This document shows positions 24,201-39,200 of a DNA stretch of 64,000 nt, one piece after another (position 1 is the stretch's first letter; the number at the start of each line of letters is the position of its first letter). The notes under the pieces are model-generated. The model saw nothing but the letters and a program-made list of their open reading frames with translations. It searched no databases and was not told where the DNA came from. The stretch spans positions 10,098,143 through 10,162,142 of the forward strand of contig CM037845.1 in NCBI GenBank assembly GCA_021234535.1. Direction: 5' to 3'. A program made the position numbers and the translations under genes. Source of the DNA: Stichopus chloronotus. Its lineage: Eukaryota; Echinodermata; Holothuroidea; Aspidochirotida; Stichopodidae.

Positions 24201-27200
24201 TCATCCTCCACATACAGTAAAAACAGCAGCATGTGACAGTCTTTTCATTGCTTTGCTGTTACCTTACGTTAGCTGCACAACACATCAAAGTCACTTGAAG
24301 TCGAGCCACTCTTGCCAATAGTGAGATGGCCTGCAGTTCGAAGCCAGCATGTAGGTTACCATTTTATCGGTACTGACCATCACTCTAGCTACACTGACAA
24401 ACACTGGTTTCCATGGTCAGCTTTCAGTCAACAAACTCTGTCTTTTGTAATGTAATGACTGATGATGACAGATAAGTAAAGCTATTTTTAAAAACGTTTA
24501 AAAAGGGCTTTACAGATTTATCTCAGTTTCAGAGTCACCATTTTTAACTTACATTTAATCCCCATCAAGGTACCGTATTGGGCCTTCCTCCACCTGGCAC
24601 AACACAGCCAACGTTTAACTTTCTTAACAAGAAGCTTCAGGTTCTCTGGGTCGGACCTCAGCATATCATCAAACTCTGCGAATTTGCCGGGTCGGAAGAA
24701 GATCTTGGTCAGACCGAATTTGTAGTCTTCATCACTGAGACCCAGAGCGTGGAACAGGGCCTGGAAGAAGACACAGACAGGAAAGAGAGAAAAAAAGGGA
24801 GAAAACTTAGTGAAAGGGTAGAAGCATACAACAGTATCCGATATCCAAACAAACACATGCAGGAAGACAAAAAAAGGAAACTGAAAAGACCAAAGACAGC
24901 ATCTGCAAATAGCTGAAGATGATATTAACGGAAATATTTAAAAGCAAAATAAACAAATAGTAAAATACAAACCCCAAATTTATTGAATTTATGCAAACTG
25001 ACAAATTCAACATAGGGAGCAATTTTATGACAAAGCATTGAAACAAGAATTAGCAACAATTTAACTTTTGTTTCTAAAGCGAGAAAAGTGCAGAGATTCT
25101 ATTATTCTTTTAATGCAGAACCCTGCTGAAGTACTTACTGCCGCAACCGTGGTTCTCCCTTAAAAGAGAGCTGTTGAATGACAGGCTATTGCATTAATTC
25201 TTCATCAAAACAAGTTCCTGATTCATTCCGATCATAATGATATAATTCATGAGCATTATTTTTTCATGTCTGACCTTCATGGCAGTCTATAAATTTATGA
25301 CAAAATGACAATTGCTCCACCGAGACAAGTTTGAACATAGCCACACATTTGACGTTGCTTACCCTGCAGAACATCCTGGGGTCCAGGGAGGATAGGTCCT
25401 TCGGGAGATAACTCTCGTACATTCGATACAGCGTGGCAAAGTTGGTCCTCGAAGGGAATCCACCCTGCATCAGATCCAGTACCGACACCATTCCTACGAG
25501 ATGGAGGGAAAATCAAAATGAAGAATGAATTATGAGGACCACTGTCCAGATTCCACGGATTTGGAAATCTCCACGAGGGGATATATGCCATTAAACAGCC
25601 AGTGGCCAGGCAAAACATCTTTGGAAAAATAGTACTAAGAAAAAATTCACAGATTTAAATATATGAACGTAGTTGGACTGCCACTGACTGAAAGCATCCT
25701 TGTAATGTTTTGCAGCAGGTCAAATATTTGCATATATTTTAATGTGTTTAACAAAATCTTCAAACACCCATTTCAATTGGAAATAGAACCTTGTGACAGA
25801 AGTGACATCGGCATATGAGGACATTCATGGATTATTTGTGAGGGATGGTGTCACTTACATTTCATGTTTAAATTTGTCCATACTTTTTACATGTATTTGA
25901 TCTATTCTCTGAAATTAAACTGGACATAATCAGTACCTAGGAATAAACACACACAGTCTGTACAAGTATTACACACAATGTCCTCTGTTGTAGTTGTATA
26001 TGTACATTCAACATGAGACACTAGTAAGGGGGGAATCCTTGGTAACCTGTTCATTCACATCTACAGAAGTTTTTCATCCATGTGACTGTGCGGTGCAACA
26101 CTCCGTTCTGACGTCCCGCTTCCGCTGTCCGGCAATTATAACTAAGGCTACATTGTTTAACTGACAATATGCCACATTCACACGGGCAGTGACATCCAAT
26201 ATCGTAAATTGAAATGCAACAACATCACCTCTATAACCTCTGTATATCCAGTAGCTTCATTTTAGTACTTAAATATTCCACAAGGATATCCACAGTTGAA
26301 CAGAGAAACACAGATGTCCTCACTTTTATGTCTTCACAAATATGCACGTGTGTGCAAACATGTGTGTAAAGTTTCAGAAGCCTCACCGGAACACTGCAAC
26401 TGGCTGAGAATCTGGGCCCCCTCAAAGTCATTGCAGACCATCTTGCCATTAGGCTTGATGCAACGGATGAAAGAGGATCCTGTGCTGTTCAGTTTATGCA
26501 TCAGCTTCTGGAGTTGCACCTTTTGACACGATTAAGAAATAAAAAGTAAGTTGCATTCACAAATTTCCGCAGCCATCGCACTCCGACTCGGCGGGGGCTG
26601 AAATATTCGTTGATGTGACAAGAACAAGTTTCTAATGTTTTGCAAAAGTTCTGCATTTCATATTTTATTAATGCATGGTTGATCACAGGTGGAATATCTC
26701 CAAGGAAAAGAAAAATGGGAAAGAGAAAACTTACCTTAAATTTTGCACCCACACTCTCAAAGATCAGTTTCTGCACCTTTTTGTTGGATCTTTCGGGGAA
26801 CAGGCTCTTGAGGAAAGGATCCTTGCTCTCCTGGATAATGGCCTCCAATGATGCATGAAGGGCATCATTGTTCTTCTCTATGAATTCACTCTGGATCGAG
26901 AGACGGCAAAAAGAGAGAGAGAATGAACACCATTTTGAATGGCATATTCCCATTGATTCTGTGAAGAAAATTTTCTGCAAAATTACATGACCAACTGCGA
27001 GAGGTTCTCTGTTCTGTCAGGTGCATGAAAACTGGAAGCATTTTTTTACAATGATTGAGTCTCCTGGGAAGGAGAAGAGGAAGGAGGGGAGAGAGGAAGT
27101 TGACTTCTGAATCCAACAGGGAACATTTAAAGTAACCTAAAAGAGGTATACTTAGTCATGGGTATTTCTGTGAAATCTAAGAAGTGGAAACTCACCGTTT

Positions 27201-30200
27201 GGTAGCAGACGGCACCAGCGAAATGTCTGATAATGAAACCTTCGTCGTCTCTGAGGTTGCGATGACTGGTCAGTTTTGACTTCCTCGGTATCTATCGGTG
27301 AAGAAACAGGAAAACTGGTTAGGATGCACTAGAGGGTATGGTGGGCCAGGAACAAAGCTTCTAAGGAAGCTGGCAATCAGTGGGGATACATGCTGACAGA
27401 CCGTTTAAAAGGATGTTGCAAGGTCTTGGAAGGTACATGTGGAAAAAGATATCAGGCACAGGAAAAACTGAGTGGCTGATACTTTTGATAGTGATGTTAA
27501 AATTCATTACTTAGAATTCATTACTATCAACTTTAATACATATCCTGCACCCAAAAGAAACAAAATTAACATCTTCAGCTTTTACCAATTTTTTTTTTTT
27601 TTTTTTGAGGGGGGCATGGATGAGGGTTTTTGGAACCTGTGACCATACACGTTTCACATACTACTAAATTGTGTGCACACAGTCATTACAAGACAGGGTC
27701 AAAAACTCAAAAAAACTCTTGACTTATTTAGATTACTACCAGATGTGAAACTTGAGTAATTATGCAAATTATAAGCATTGTCATGATATTGCACCCTTCA
27801 AAATCCACACAAACCTATTGGTATCAGTTCAATATGTCACTTGAAGTAACATAATGAAATACCGGAGAGGAGAGAAGATGCTTAGTGTGACCTACCGTGA
27901 GACGGAAGTGTGCCTTGTGAGTTTGATGCACAGAATGAGTAAAGTTGTTTGGGTTGGCCTTTGGGACCTTACTCTCCTCGTCCAGAAGATCCATGATGCC
28001 AGACTTAGCTTCGATCAAATCTGTGAAGAAATGATATGTGTAGTACAGTGGATAACTTGGGTATGGTTCACAGGAAAAAGCTCTTTCGACGAGTGTTCAA
28101 ACATTCACAAGGTTGGGAGGTTAAAAAGATAAAGAAACATTTTGATGGCCTTGAGGAGTCTACGAACAATTCCAAGGAGAAATTTGCCTCATAAGGAATT
28201 TTACGAGATTAAGAAATAACTGACTATCGAAAACGATTACACCACAACACCATCAGTGGTTGCAAAATAATTGCAGCACCGTTTGCTTTCAATGTTTTGA
28301 AATGAGAAAGGAATACAGTTTTTACCATTGTATAGCCCCCAAAATTAAGAAGGAGTTCATGGTGTCACTGTTCAAGGTGAAATCTGTTTTATGTTTTACC
28401 AGCCATCAAAATGAAAAATATAATCTGATGGAGTGCAGCAGGTTCATATTTGGTGACAAAAGTTACCAATAATCTTCTGGAAATATTTTCTTTAAAAATC
28501 ACAAAAATTAATCCATTTACACATTACTTCTATGAAAAAGTTTGACCACATTCATTACTTGCAAATAATTGTGTTCTAAATTGTCCCTAAATAGGATCAT
28601 TTGTTTTGAAAGACTTCAGGCAAAATTTATCCACATCAAAGAAGATACACATAAGGCAGGATCAAACTTGTGTGACAAAAAGAATAAATCAGAGGCTCTG
28701 AATGATTACTGCTTGAACTTGCAACTATGCAAATTAAAAGTTTTTCATCAGACCATTCAAATGTCAAATAGCATGGAGGGAAGTTACATCTATCTATGAT
28801 GCGAGGCTGGGGCAGACAAACTTTCAATGTTAAGAAGAAATGGGCAGACAACCAACGGAGAAGTAATTTATTCAAAGTTGAAAATCTAAGAGACATGTTT
28901 ACTTGATATGACATCTTCCATGTTCCTCACAGTCAGACAGACAGACAGAGGGAGAGACAGACAGAGAGAGAGACAGACAGAGAGACAGACAGACAGAAAG
29001 ACAGACAGACAGACAGACAGAGAGACAGACAGACAGACAGACAAGAAGAACCCAATCAAAACGTTAGCGACAAACATTTGAGTCTGTGTTGCGTATGCCT
29101 CCTTACATCAATGTTAAAGGAAAACAAAGTTTACTTCTGTTTTAAACAGGACAATAGCAGTAAACATAACGTCAAATTAGAAGACTGTACCGATGCAGTC
29201 TTGGTTGTCAACATATGTAACTTCATTGACGCCAAGACCTTCTTTGGCATACAGCTCTTGTTCCTGAAAAATTAAAGAAAGAGGTTTGTTTTCTTAATTG
29301 CTTCATCTTAAGTGTTATTTTTAAAGCAAAAGAGAGAGTAACATTTGCCTGAACACTAATGTTGTCAACGACTTACTCCTATCAGTATGTAAAACTCATC
29401 CTTGCAACTTGTCATAGAGTAAGAAAGTCAAGTTTTCAAGGTGACCTGTTGGCAAGCAGACAACGGTAAAATACTTCCAAGACTGGTAATGTCTTTTTTA
29501 TACGAAGCTTTGAGAAACCAGTGCATCTTCTTCCTTCATGATTCTGATGTAATTTCATAATGACCCATACTTTGTGAACATGCTACGACTTTGGAAAAGA
29601 AGTAAATGCGTGATTATGGACAACCTATCAACTCCGAAAAATGTGACTTGGTTTCGTATCAACATTTTCTTGCAATTCAAATACATATACATGGACAATA
29701 AACTTGAAAACTAGCTTGGTAAAGTAATTTTACATTTTGTGAGACAACTTAATATCAAACCACATTTTAAAAGTCACTCAACAAAGAAAAAGGATCCAAA
29801 CCCAAATATTTGAAGATGTACCTCTTTCAAAACCCTCTGGTTGAAAAACTGCTGTAATTTTTCGTTACAGTAGTTGATACAAAACTGCTCATAGCTGTTG
29901 ACGGTGAAAAACTCGAAGCCAGCAATGTCCAAGACGCCGATGTAGCTGTGTGAATTCTCAAAAGGAAAGCACTGGTTGACACGATAAACGATGTTGTCAA
30001 ATAGGTGAGAATAAATAGCCTTGGCAAGAGCATCTCGGGCATTGGAGGCCTGCTCTTCTGCCAAACGAACTCTGAAACAGAAGGAATCAGATAAATGGCG
30101 AGTGTTGATAAGTCTGGGTCGACATGCATTGATCGGAAACGCACTGTCTAAAAGTGGGTTGGTAATTTGTCAACATCAGGAGTGAATTGTGGGAGAATGG

Positions 30201-33200
30201 GCAGATTTACGAATAAGTCCTGGTGGGTCGTTCGTTCGGATCAAATTTTAACACGAGAGGAAAATCTATAAAATTAAGTTGTCATGCCACCCTTGTTCAA
30301 GTTATATGAAAATGATCCTCGACATTGTAACATTGTTTGGTCGTTAGCTTCGATCCGCACCGGTCTTGTAACAAACTGGTGATGAGATCAAAGATGAAGA
30401 CACTCACTTTATGACACCAGAGGCAGAGTTCATCTTCCTGCAGGTGAGAGCCTCGTGGAGCTCATGTGACTTGAGACTCATCAAACTGGCCGTGAAGTCC
30501 AACGAAACTTTCGCCTTATCGCTCACCACCGAGCCCCCTGTGAGAGAGCAAAAATGTGAATCATGTCCCTTTATTCTCCTTTCACATGCAGGACCCCGTT
30601 AGCATAGACTCATTTGTACAAAAAGTCGTGGAAATTCTGTACTTCAGCATGCATTCATTAATCATGGTTTTAAGCATGCACATGTATCATAAAAATAAAG
30701 TCTATGCATGACTTATGCACACGGCTCATCGACAAAAATCTTCGCAGTGATGCAGCCACATACGTACACTTTCATAAACGAACTTTTATCCATGGAATTT
30801 CTATTTAGTTTTTGATGATAACAATTTAAGTCCTTGATATCTAAAGACCACAACAGGAGAATCCCTTTTTTGTATCATTCTGGGGTTTAACAATCTTTCT
30901 ACTTTGATCACTCAAGCACTTCATACAACAATAAACTTTCCCCACTTTGGTTTGCTTAATTAAAACAGTGGTTAGTGTATATTTGGTACAATCTTCTGCA
31001 TATTGGAGCATTTCTGGCCCTTCCCGCATTTCCTTCCTCCCAAGAAAAGAGGAAAATACAGTGCATTAAAACTGACGTCGAAAGAAGGGGATTATGATAC
31101 AAATAGATCAATGTACTTTTTCAGCACATTCTTCCTTCTTACCTTGCTGAAACTATAGATTTGCACACTCAGAGTTCAGAATACAAACTGTTTCTTAATC
31201 TCTATTGCTCCCCATTTAAAACTGGATGAAGGTTTCCAGCTGGGGCAGGTTTTTGAGGTTTTCCCCCAAAACAGCATCACAAAATGAAGCAGCTTCCAAG
31301 AGGAAATTTATTCTTGAAAATTAGCATTTCCCTTCTGAGTAAAGCATGGATCATGTTTAACTGCTAATTACGACTGTTTTACATTCTATCTCATCTCAAT
31401 TTTACACATACAGTGTGACAATGTACGACAGATACATCACCACACAAAGTGACATTCTTTAAAGACATGGGGAACAAAAAGTGATTAAATGCGGTTCGCT
31501 GAATCATGGCTAGAAGCTTGACGCAAATAATAATACAAAAACTTTGGTGTCAAAAATGATCCTATCAGACATACCTATAGTCTCATTTTTTGTATTTAAG
31601 AATCTTTTCTTAGTTGTGGGACAATTTATGGTGGAAAGCGTTTATAGAGGATAAAATTGTGCTCAGAAAAGAACACAAGTAGTGTAGGATTGTGGAGTAA
31701 TGGCAGACAAGAAGGTAATTAGGCAGCTGCAGAGAAAGATCTGTGTTAAAGGGAACTAGCTGCAACATTTGGAGTTGATATCAAAATAGCTATATTCACA
31801 CACTTGAGTGTGAATATTTGGTTGAACTATGTTACAGGCAATGAGTTACAAATTTTATCCAGTTCTCATGACAACTAGTATCTATCCTCAAGACCAGTTA
31901 GCGACTGGTAGAAGGGAGGCAGGTATATCAGCATTGGTGGGCACCCATCCTGAGATGGCACAGAAAAGTGGGTTGGCAAATTGCAATCTCATTCTTTACG
32001 AGAGCATAAGAGCCTAAATAAGTAAAATAAATTATTGTACTCATATTCAAGATTATAGCCATCCCATGAGCATCTGACACTATCGCACATTTTCCCAAAC
32101 ACATGCTGGTACTTCCTTTGGTTTGCACTGAACAAGATGGTTGCATTGAAACTTCCTTGTTGTGTATGACTTTAATACTTCCAAAGGGGCTGTTGTAAAT
32201 ATTTCAAGATCTCTCCTGCTATTGTGGATTACTGCCACCTTTAATCATGCAGTCATAAAGAGGCAAAAACCCTGAAGATGAAGGTAAACAATGACAAACT
32301 TTGTCAACACACCTTCATGTACTTACAACAATTTCTAGAAAGAAATCACTGTTTTTCAAAACATTCACAAATGACACTCACACCTGTGTCTACATGACTA
32401 CTTCATTCTCCATTTTTGAACGGCGAGAGCTTTACTGCGACATCAGCCAGATACCAGAGGAAGATAAGGGGTTAAAGGTCACCAAAGTTCTCTACGGGAT
32501 GAATGAGACTACACCATCTGCCCAGAGACCGAGAAGAGACAAAGAGATGAAAGACGTACCTTCAATGGCATCGCTGCTTTTGAATGCGATGTTGCCGAGA
32601 TGAAGTACGGCAGCCGTGACTCTCATGATGTCTTCTTGCTCTTTCTCTGAGAGGCCTATCTTAGTCATGGCCTCTTTGACCCGGGAAAACCCCAACACGT
32701 CATCCATCTTGATGTCGTACAGGCCGCCTTTCTTCTTGTACTGGTTATGCCATAAATGGGAATAATATATCAAGAAGTCAAATGCCATATGTTGCTTAGT
32801 TTGCTTCTATAGGCCTTTTTTAGACACCTACATCAAAATGTGCTTCTGTAGTACACTCTTAGTTATTCTATTAAGCCAATAAGATGAAAAGGATTACAAA
32901 TTTCCATTCAACAAGTTTAAGGCCTCATGAAGAAACATGACATTGTAGCACAATTTGCAATAAAGCTCTGATTTGTGGCATGGGAACCTTGAACTAAAAA
33001 CATAAATAATGTATAATTTAAATAATATAATTATTTTTCTGGTTATTTCTGGTTATTAAACTCCTTTTGCTGTCGAGAACATTAAACTATTCATCGACAG
33101 GCAAGCATCTTCATGTTGTGTAAATTTTCGAATTCCACATGACAAACTTTTAAAACGAAAAGTTTCTCAGAGAATTTTCAAATTTGACCCAGTCCCTCCT

Positions 33201-36200
33201 CCAACCATGCCAACAATTACAAACACAACTACACCACTAATGACCTGGTATTTTAGGCCATAAAGAAATACGGAGTTACTGTTTACTCAATTTAGTTTAC
33301 TACGTATTACTTGTTTAATTGTTAGCATATTTTAGTCTACCTCACTATATATCAAAGATAGCGAGGTATAATTCCGCGATGTCATCAAATCATTTTACCA
33401 AGCACAGATACACACAAAAAAAGCTTAAAGAATATAAAGGTCAAAGGAATAAGAAGAAAAAACAAAACAAAGTCAAAATGAAGAACAAAGAGTCACACGC
33501 TATACTGATCATTTCAAGAAAACTGTAAAACAAAAATATGAAAAAAAAAGAAAAGAAAAATTAAGTGTAATACAAAAAGGCATGCTTGATGTATTTAAGA
33601 CAAAATTCTGAAACTGACGGTCTTTTGTCTTGTACGCTCTCCTTGGCAACAGCACACCACTATTTAAAAACAATATGTGGGCAGCACCACATCGGCAGGG
33701 GGGGGTGAAGGCCGGGAAGGGGAGTTGTTCTTGACGATTTGTACTAGTGTATGTTGAGTCACTGCACTGTCTTACCTGCACTTACTGATGAAACTAGTCG
33801 TACCTACGGGTGTGCGGAACTTTCCACATGTATGCAATCTCACTGTCGTTATTTCTCTCAAATAGCAGAATTACAATTTGCTGTAGAGTCAATTGAACTC
33901 CCGGAATATTTCCACTTGGTGTGTCAATATTTCTCAGGAGTTTGTAACTTTAAAACTGAAAATATTACTTGAGGTCGAGAAACTAGCAATTGTGAAACTG
34001 CCAATCCCAAAACTTTGGCATCATCACGAACATTTTCTGTCAAGCAATGCGCAGTTTACCCAAGAAAAGTCTTCAAACATGGTGCAAAATTTTTCACATT
34101 TTTACAAAGTGTGCGAAAATAACGTGGATACAAAAACATGTTAGCTGACAATTTGTCAAAATGAGACATTGCTGATGTGACTGTGAGAAACAAGTGTGAC
34201 AAATACTGCAAGAATAGCAGTTCAAAGGGTGAGAAGAATTGAGATATGAGAAGAAAGGCTAGAATTCAGATGACCATCAAAATGAACAAAGAAAAGTCAT
34301 TTTATTCATCTCCGTGAGAATATCGAAACAGACAAACCCAATGTGTAGAACTACATGGCTGTCTGTCTGTTGTGATTTTTTTGTTGATCTTTAGAGAGCA
34401 CGGTCAGACAGATGGTAGGATAGTTGGCAAAGGCATCAAATTGGTAATTCAGAGGTCATGGGTTCAAATCCACTTAGTAACCCTTGAGTAAAATATTTAT
34501 CTCAATATGCCTCTCTCCATCCAGGTGCTAACTGGGCACCTGTGAGAGACCTGAGTGCAACTGGCACCTTAATGGCATCTATATCCTCTGTCAGAGTGGG
34601 TACTTGGTTTCGATGTTTTGTTGTTCAGTGCCTTGTACACTTATCAGCATGGATATGGGAGATGTATAAGACAACATCACTATGATAAATTATTATTATG
34701 TGACTTGTTTAAGTTTTGTTAAGAGCTATAAGATGATGTTAAAAATGATAAAAAATAATTCAAGCAAGAAAGATCTTTTGTGACTCAGTTAATGTAAAAC
34801 ATTTTTCACAAAAATATGTTTCTGAGAAAATTTTCAATGTGAATAACACAATTGGACACTGAGCACCTCTGGAAAATTTTCAGGTGAGGTTCACACACCT
34901 GCACAGGAGACGCAGTATTGTAAACAAGAAACGTTGGTACAATAGGTCTTTGATACTCACACCGCTATTGATTTCATCGGCCGATAAATGTCGACCCCTG
35001 TTTACAACTTTTGAAATTGTTATGATCGGTTTTCCACGAGTTACGTGTCTGATTAATTAGCTGACTCCATTTATCTTCCCTTGTTCAAATGATTCATCAA
35101 TAATACACTCAACAACATTTTTGAAACGACCATTCAAAGGCATGCTACAAAAGTGGAATGCAGGACAAAAAGAAACTGTGACATGTTCATTAATGTATCA
35201 AACTCACCGAAAATATTGTTAAAATAAGATAAAATGCAACAGGCAGGGGTAAAACAAACATAAATCGGAGGTTAAAATCTCACAAAGAAGATTACAAGTC
35301 AGTTAGCTTTACATGCTTTAACGGTTATTGGGTAGGTTAACTGAAAACTGAGAATCTTAACTACTGCTGTTCTAATTTCCATCCCAAACCACACATACTT
35401 AAACCTTCCCCATTTCAAATTCTCAGCCCTTCTTTCTGTCGCTGCTTCATTTTGGTCAAAGCAGATAATGCAAATGCAACAAAATTTGCAATCTGTTTGT
35501 ATTAAAAGAGTTTAGGGTACATTTTACAGAACCATTTCAATGCTGATGTGACCTGGAATTACCCAAATAACCAGGGGAAAGTTAAAAGAAAATGTGCGAT
35601 GGCCACAGTTTGATGCAATGCTCACTGGGACATTGGTTTATCATTTTCCATAGAATTATTTTATAGCACATGATGGGATGACACTGGAACAGTGAACCAC
35701 CAAACCTTGTCTAACGGCCACTCCAGACATTGTCTACCACACAAACCACATTGAAGAAAATCTCATCATTTAAATAAATGTATTAGTTGGGAATGATTTC
35801 ATTTGCAACAAATGAAAGAAACCAAAGTCAAGCACCTTTCCCTTCTTGATATACCGTGTTTAAGAGGTTTTCAAACAGAGTCCTCTGTTGACCCCCACAT
35901 GACCTTTGGCCTCCATGCAAAATGAGAGACATTATCTACTCGTCAAGTGCCACCAATGATAAAGAGGTTTAAGTTCCCGCAACATCTGGTTGCTAAGATA
36001 TCGCCCTAATAGGTTTACACATTTTGAGATCTAATGACCGCAAATGACCTTTGACCTCCATGAAAAATGGTAGAGATCATCAACTCAATATGGACTACCA
36101 ACACACCAACTTTGAAGATCAAGCACCTTTCCATTCTAGAGGTACACACACACCATCACCATCATGTAGATTCCTTGCCTGCCTTCAGCAAGGAATAAAA

Positions 36201-39200
36201 CAAGTGGCCATCGATACTTCAGAGGACATAAAAGCAGGAGTCTGGAGAAGATGTTTACACATTTTCCATTTTATAACCACGCTTCCACCACTATACCCAT
36301 TTTTTAAAGATGTTTAATGTACACAGTTTCTTACACGTAGACACCTCCTATGTTGGATGTGAAAGCCAGACCTAAGCAGCTTGAAGATTTTTAACTTTAA
36401 ATCTGGATAGTTCTGCTACTGTGGTGAAGGGAACAAATTATGTCTCATTCCTGACCCACTATCAGAAACTCGGTCAATAGCGCACACAACTTCTCCTCCC
36501 TTCCTCCAGTCAGGACTTGCAAACAATACTTTTTAAACTCTTTAACCAATAAATGTTTTGAATGGCTAACATACCTGATAACTCTGTCTATCATCTGCCA
36601 CACCTTTGGCAGTTTCCTTAGATGTAAAGTACTGTGTGTTGCCATACTTCAGATACTGCAAAATAACAAAGCAAAACAAAATGGTTAACTTCAAGGTTTT
36701 CAGGCTCTATCAGTTGCAGATAAAAACCATCTTCTGGTGAGAAATCTGCTGCTTATAATACAGACACTTAACACTGAAGTTTGTAAGTGTAGGGCACAAA
36801 TATCATCAGCTAACTTCTACATAAAGGCAGGAAGAAGGAAATTTGGTGGATTGTCAACACCAAGTTTCAAATGTTTCTCCTGGTCACAAGAGAGAAAAAA
36901 TGAAAAAGAAGGTAGTTTCAGCCACTTCATCTCTGGTCTTCCTTCACAAAATATGGAAAACTGATAAGGGTCTCGATCAGGGAGTCCAGAACATACAAAA
37001 GTTCATTTGCTGATTTTGAGATGATTTGTCACCTTTTCTTCCTCAGTTGAAATCTTGCGAGCTGGCAAAAATTCTCATAACCTTTCACGACCTTTACTGA
37101 AAACATTTCCTTCTGAGTTGTTTTGAGAGCCCTCCATTTTTTTAATGATTTCAAAACGAAGACAAATGATGACCTTTCAGTTCATAGGTCAGATACGGGA
37201 CAAGCAAGTTCAAGCGAAACAAAACGACTGAGGCAAGAGGTCATAGGTCAACGGAGAGGCGACGACAGTGTACCTGATAATTGTCTGGCTGGGTGATCCT
37301 GAGAGCTTCTCTGGTTTTATCCGGTGCCCCAGCACAGAGATAGTAGAAGATGTGGTAGTTCCTTTCATTCTTGCTCTGCCAGCAGACTCTCGGCTTCTCC
37401 AGGAGATAATGGGAGACGTGTCCGCCAACGACCTGAGGCTGCGAAGTCAAAAGAGCATCTTTGGTCGTTAAAGAAATTGGAGAGATTAAAGGCGAATTCG
37501 TAGAAATGCATGCCAGTTAAAAATGCACCTCAACAATCTGGATGACAGAATGGCACAGATATTAGGATCATGTCAGGTGTTTGAAATTTAGAAGAGTGAA
37601 ATGTACAGAGTTCTCCATTGAAATATCGTACAACAATCTGTCAATTTTGAAACTGTCTTCACATGACATGTGATTAATACGGAACTGCCACACAAGCTGC
37701 AGACATGATGTTATTTGTGAAAAACTGAAAGTTAATAGCACACAGACATACCTTGGCATTAAAATGCATCTCGACAAACTTCCCGAATCGACTGCTGTTA
37801 TTATTTCTGACCGTCTTGGCGTTGCCAAACGCCTCTAACAGAGGGTTCGCTTCTACGATTCTCTGTTCGATGATGCCTGCACTATGTCCATGTGATTCTG
37901 TCAGGTACCTGCAAGAAGAGTGAAGCGATCACGGTTGGAACATGGTAACCAATAACAAAGGTTTTAAAGGTGCACTGGTTCTACTATTCCAAATTTAATT
38001 TAAAGATCAAAATCATATTCATGGGTCTAAGACTATCTTTAAAATCATCTTATAGCATACATTGATCAATCAATTCATCATTCAATCAATTGATCTATGG
38101 GCTAATGTATCTGTTGACATGTCAACATGAAGATATGATAATTCTTACATTCATCTCAGTGCATGAATTCACAGTTCCTCTCCAGTTTGCACATTCTTTG
38201 CTTCAAATTTATGTCCAAAGTCACCAATCTTTACAATCTTTACATTTTTAACAAGAAAATTAAGATTTCAAGAATTTGTTTTTCTTTGAATTCATAAAGA
38301 AATTGTCTACTCAGCTCCCTTCCCAATGAGGGGTGTTGCAAAATCAGAGGCCTAACCTATGCAGTAATCGAGAAGGTATAGAGGAACAAACTTCACTACA
38401 TTTATGACATGGCATTGATTGAGGAGAAGCTGGGAGGTAGCGACTGGAAGGTGGGGGGTGAGAACTGAACTTATATATTTCTTCTATTTTTTTTAATATA
38501 TTTTCTACTATTCTTCTATATTTTATGCCCTGATTTTTATTTCCACTGACCTGAGGATGTACTTGGTCGTTTCTGTTTTGCCAGCACCGGATTCTCCGCT
38601 GACTATCACGGATTGGCTCTGCTTGGAGACCATCATGTCACGGAATGTTTTGTCAGCTGATGAAATACCATGACAACGAGAAGTCAAAAATCAACATCAA
38701 AAGAGATGACAGGTGAAAAGAAAAAAAAAAAGAGATGCCAGGTTTTTAAAAAAAAAGAGGTGCCAGGTGTCAACATAATTTACAGCGACAGTTTGCAAAA
38801 TATGCACTGATGTAAAATTGGACAATCATCTATCAAATAGTTAGCAAAGGAAAAAATGATAATAGATCAATGACAGAGATGTCACATGACCTGTTATTAG
38901 GCCAAAATTTGCGAGCTGTGGTAAAAGAGGTCAGAAAATGTGAGGCCAAAGATAAAAGCGGAGGCATATTTGTCGACCAACTTCTGTACTGCACTCGATG
39001 AATCTATTGTATTACATCTCCGTGAATCGACTGTTTACAGATTCATTGACAACATTTCTACGTAGATGACATGACGGAGGCAGTCGACGTATCAAATTAT
39101 TGAATGAGTGGGATTGACATCATTACCGCTGTTTGTAATCCTTGAAAACACATTGCAAGAACATCTACGAGAATATTACCTATTGCAAATACGTGAGGAG

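Noticed and set aside
28886..29077. Ser/Val/Cys/Leu repetitive minus frame
   Set aside because: Translation of the CAGA microsatellite in a myosin intron.
34459..34471. tRNA gene based on the GGTTCAAATCC B box
   Set aside because: No cloverleaf arms or acceptor stem could be formed; better explained as a SINE head.
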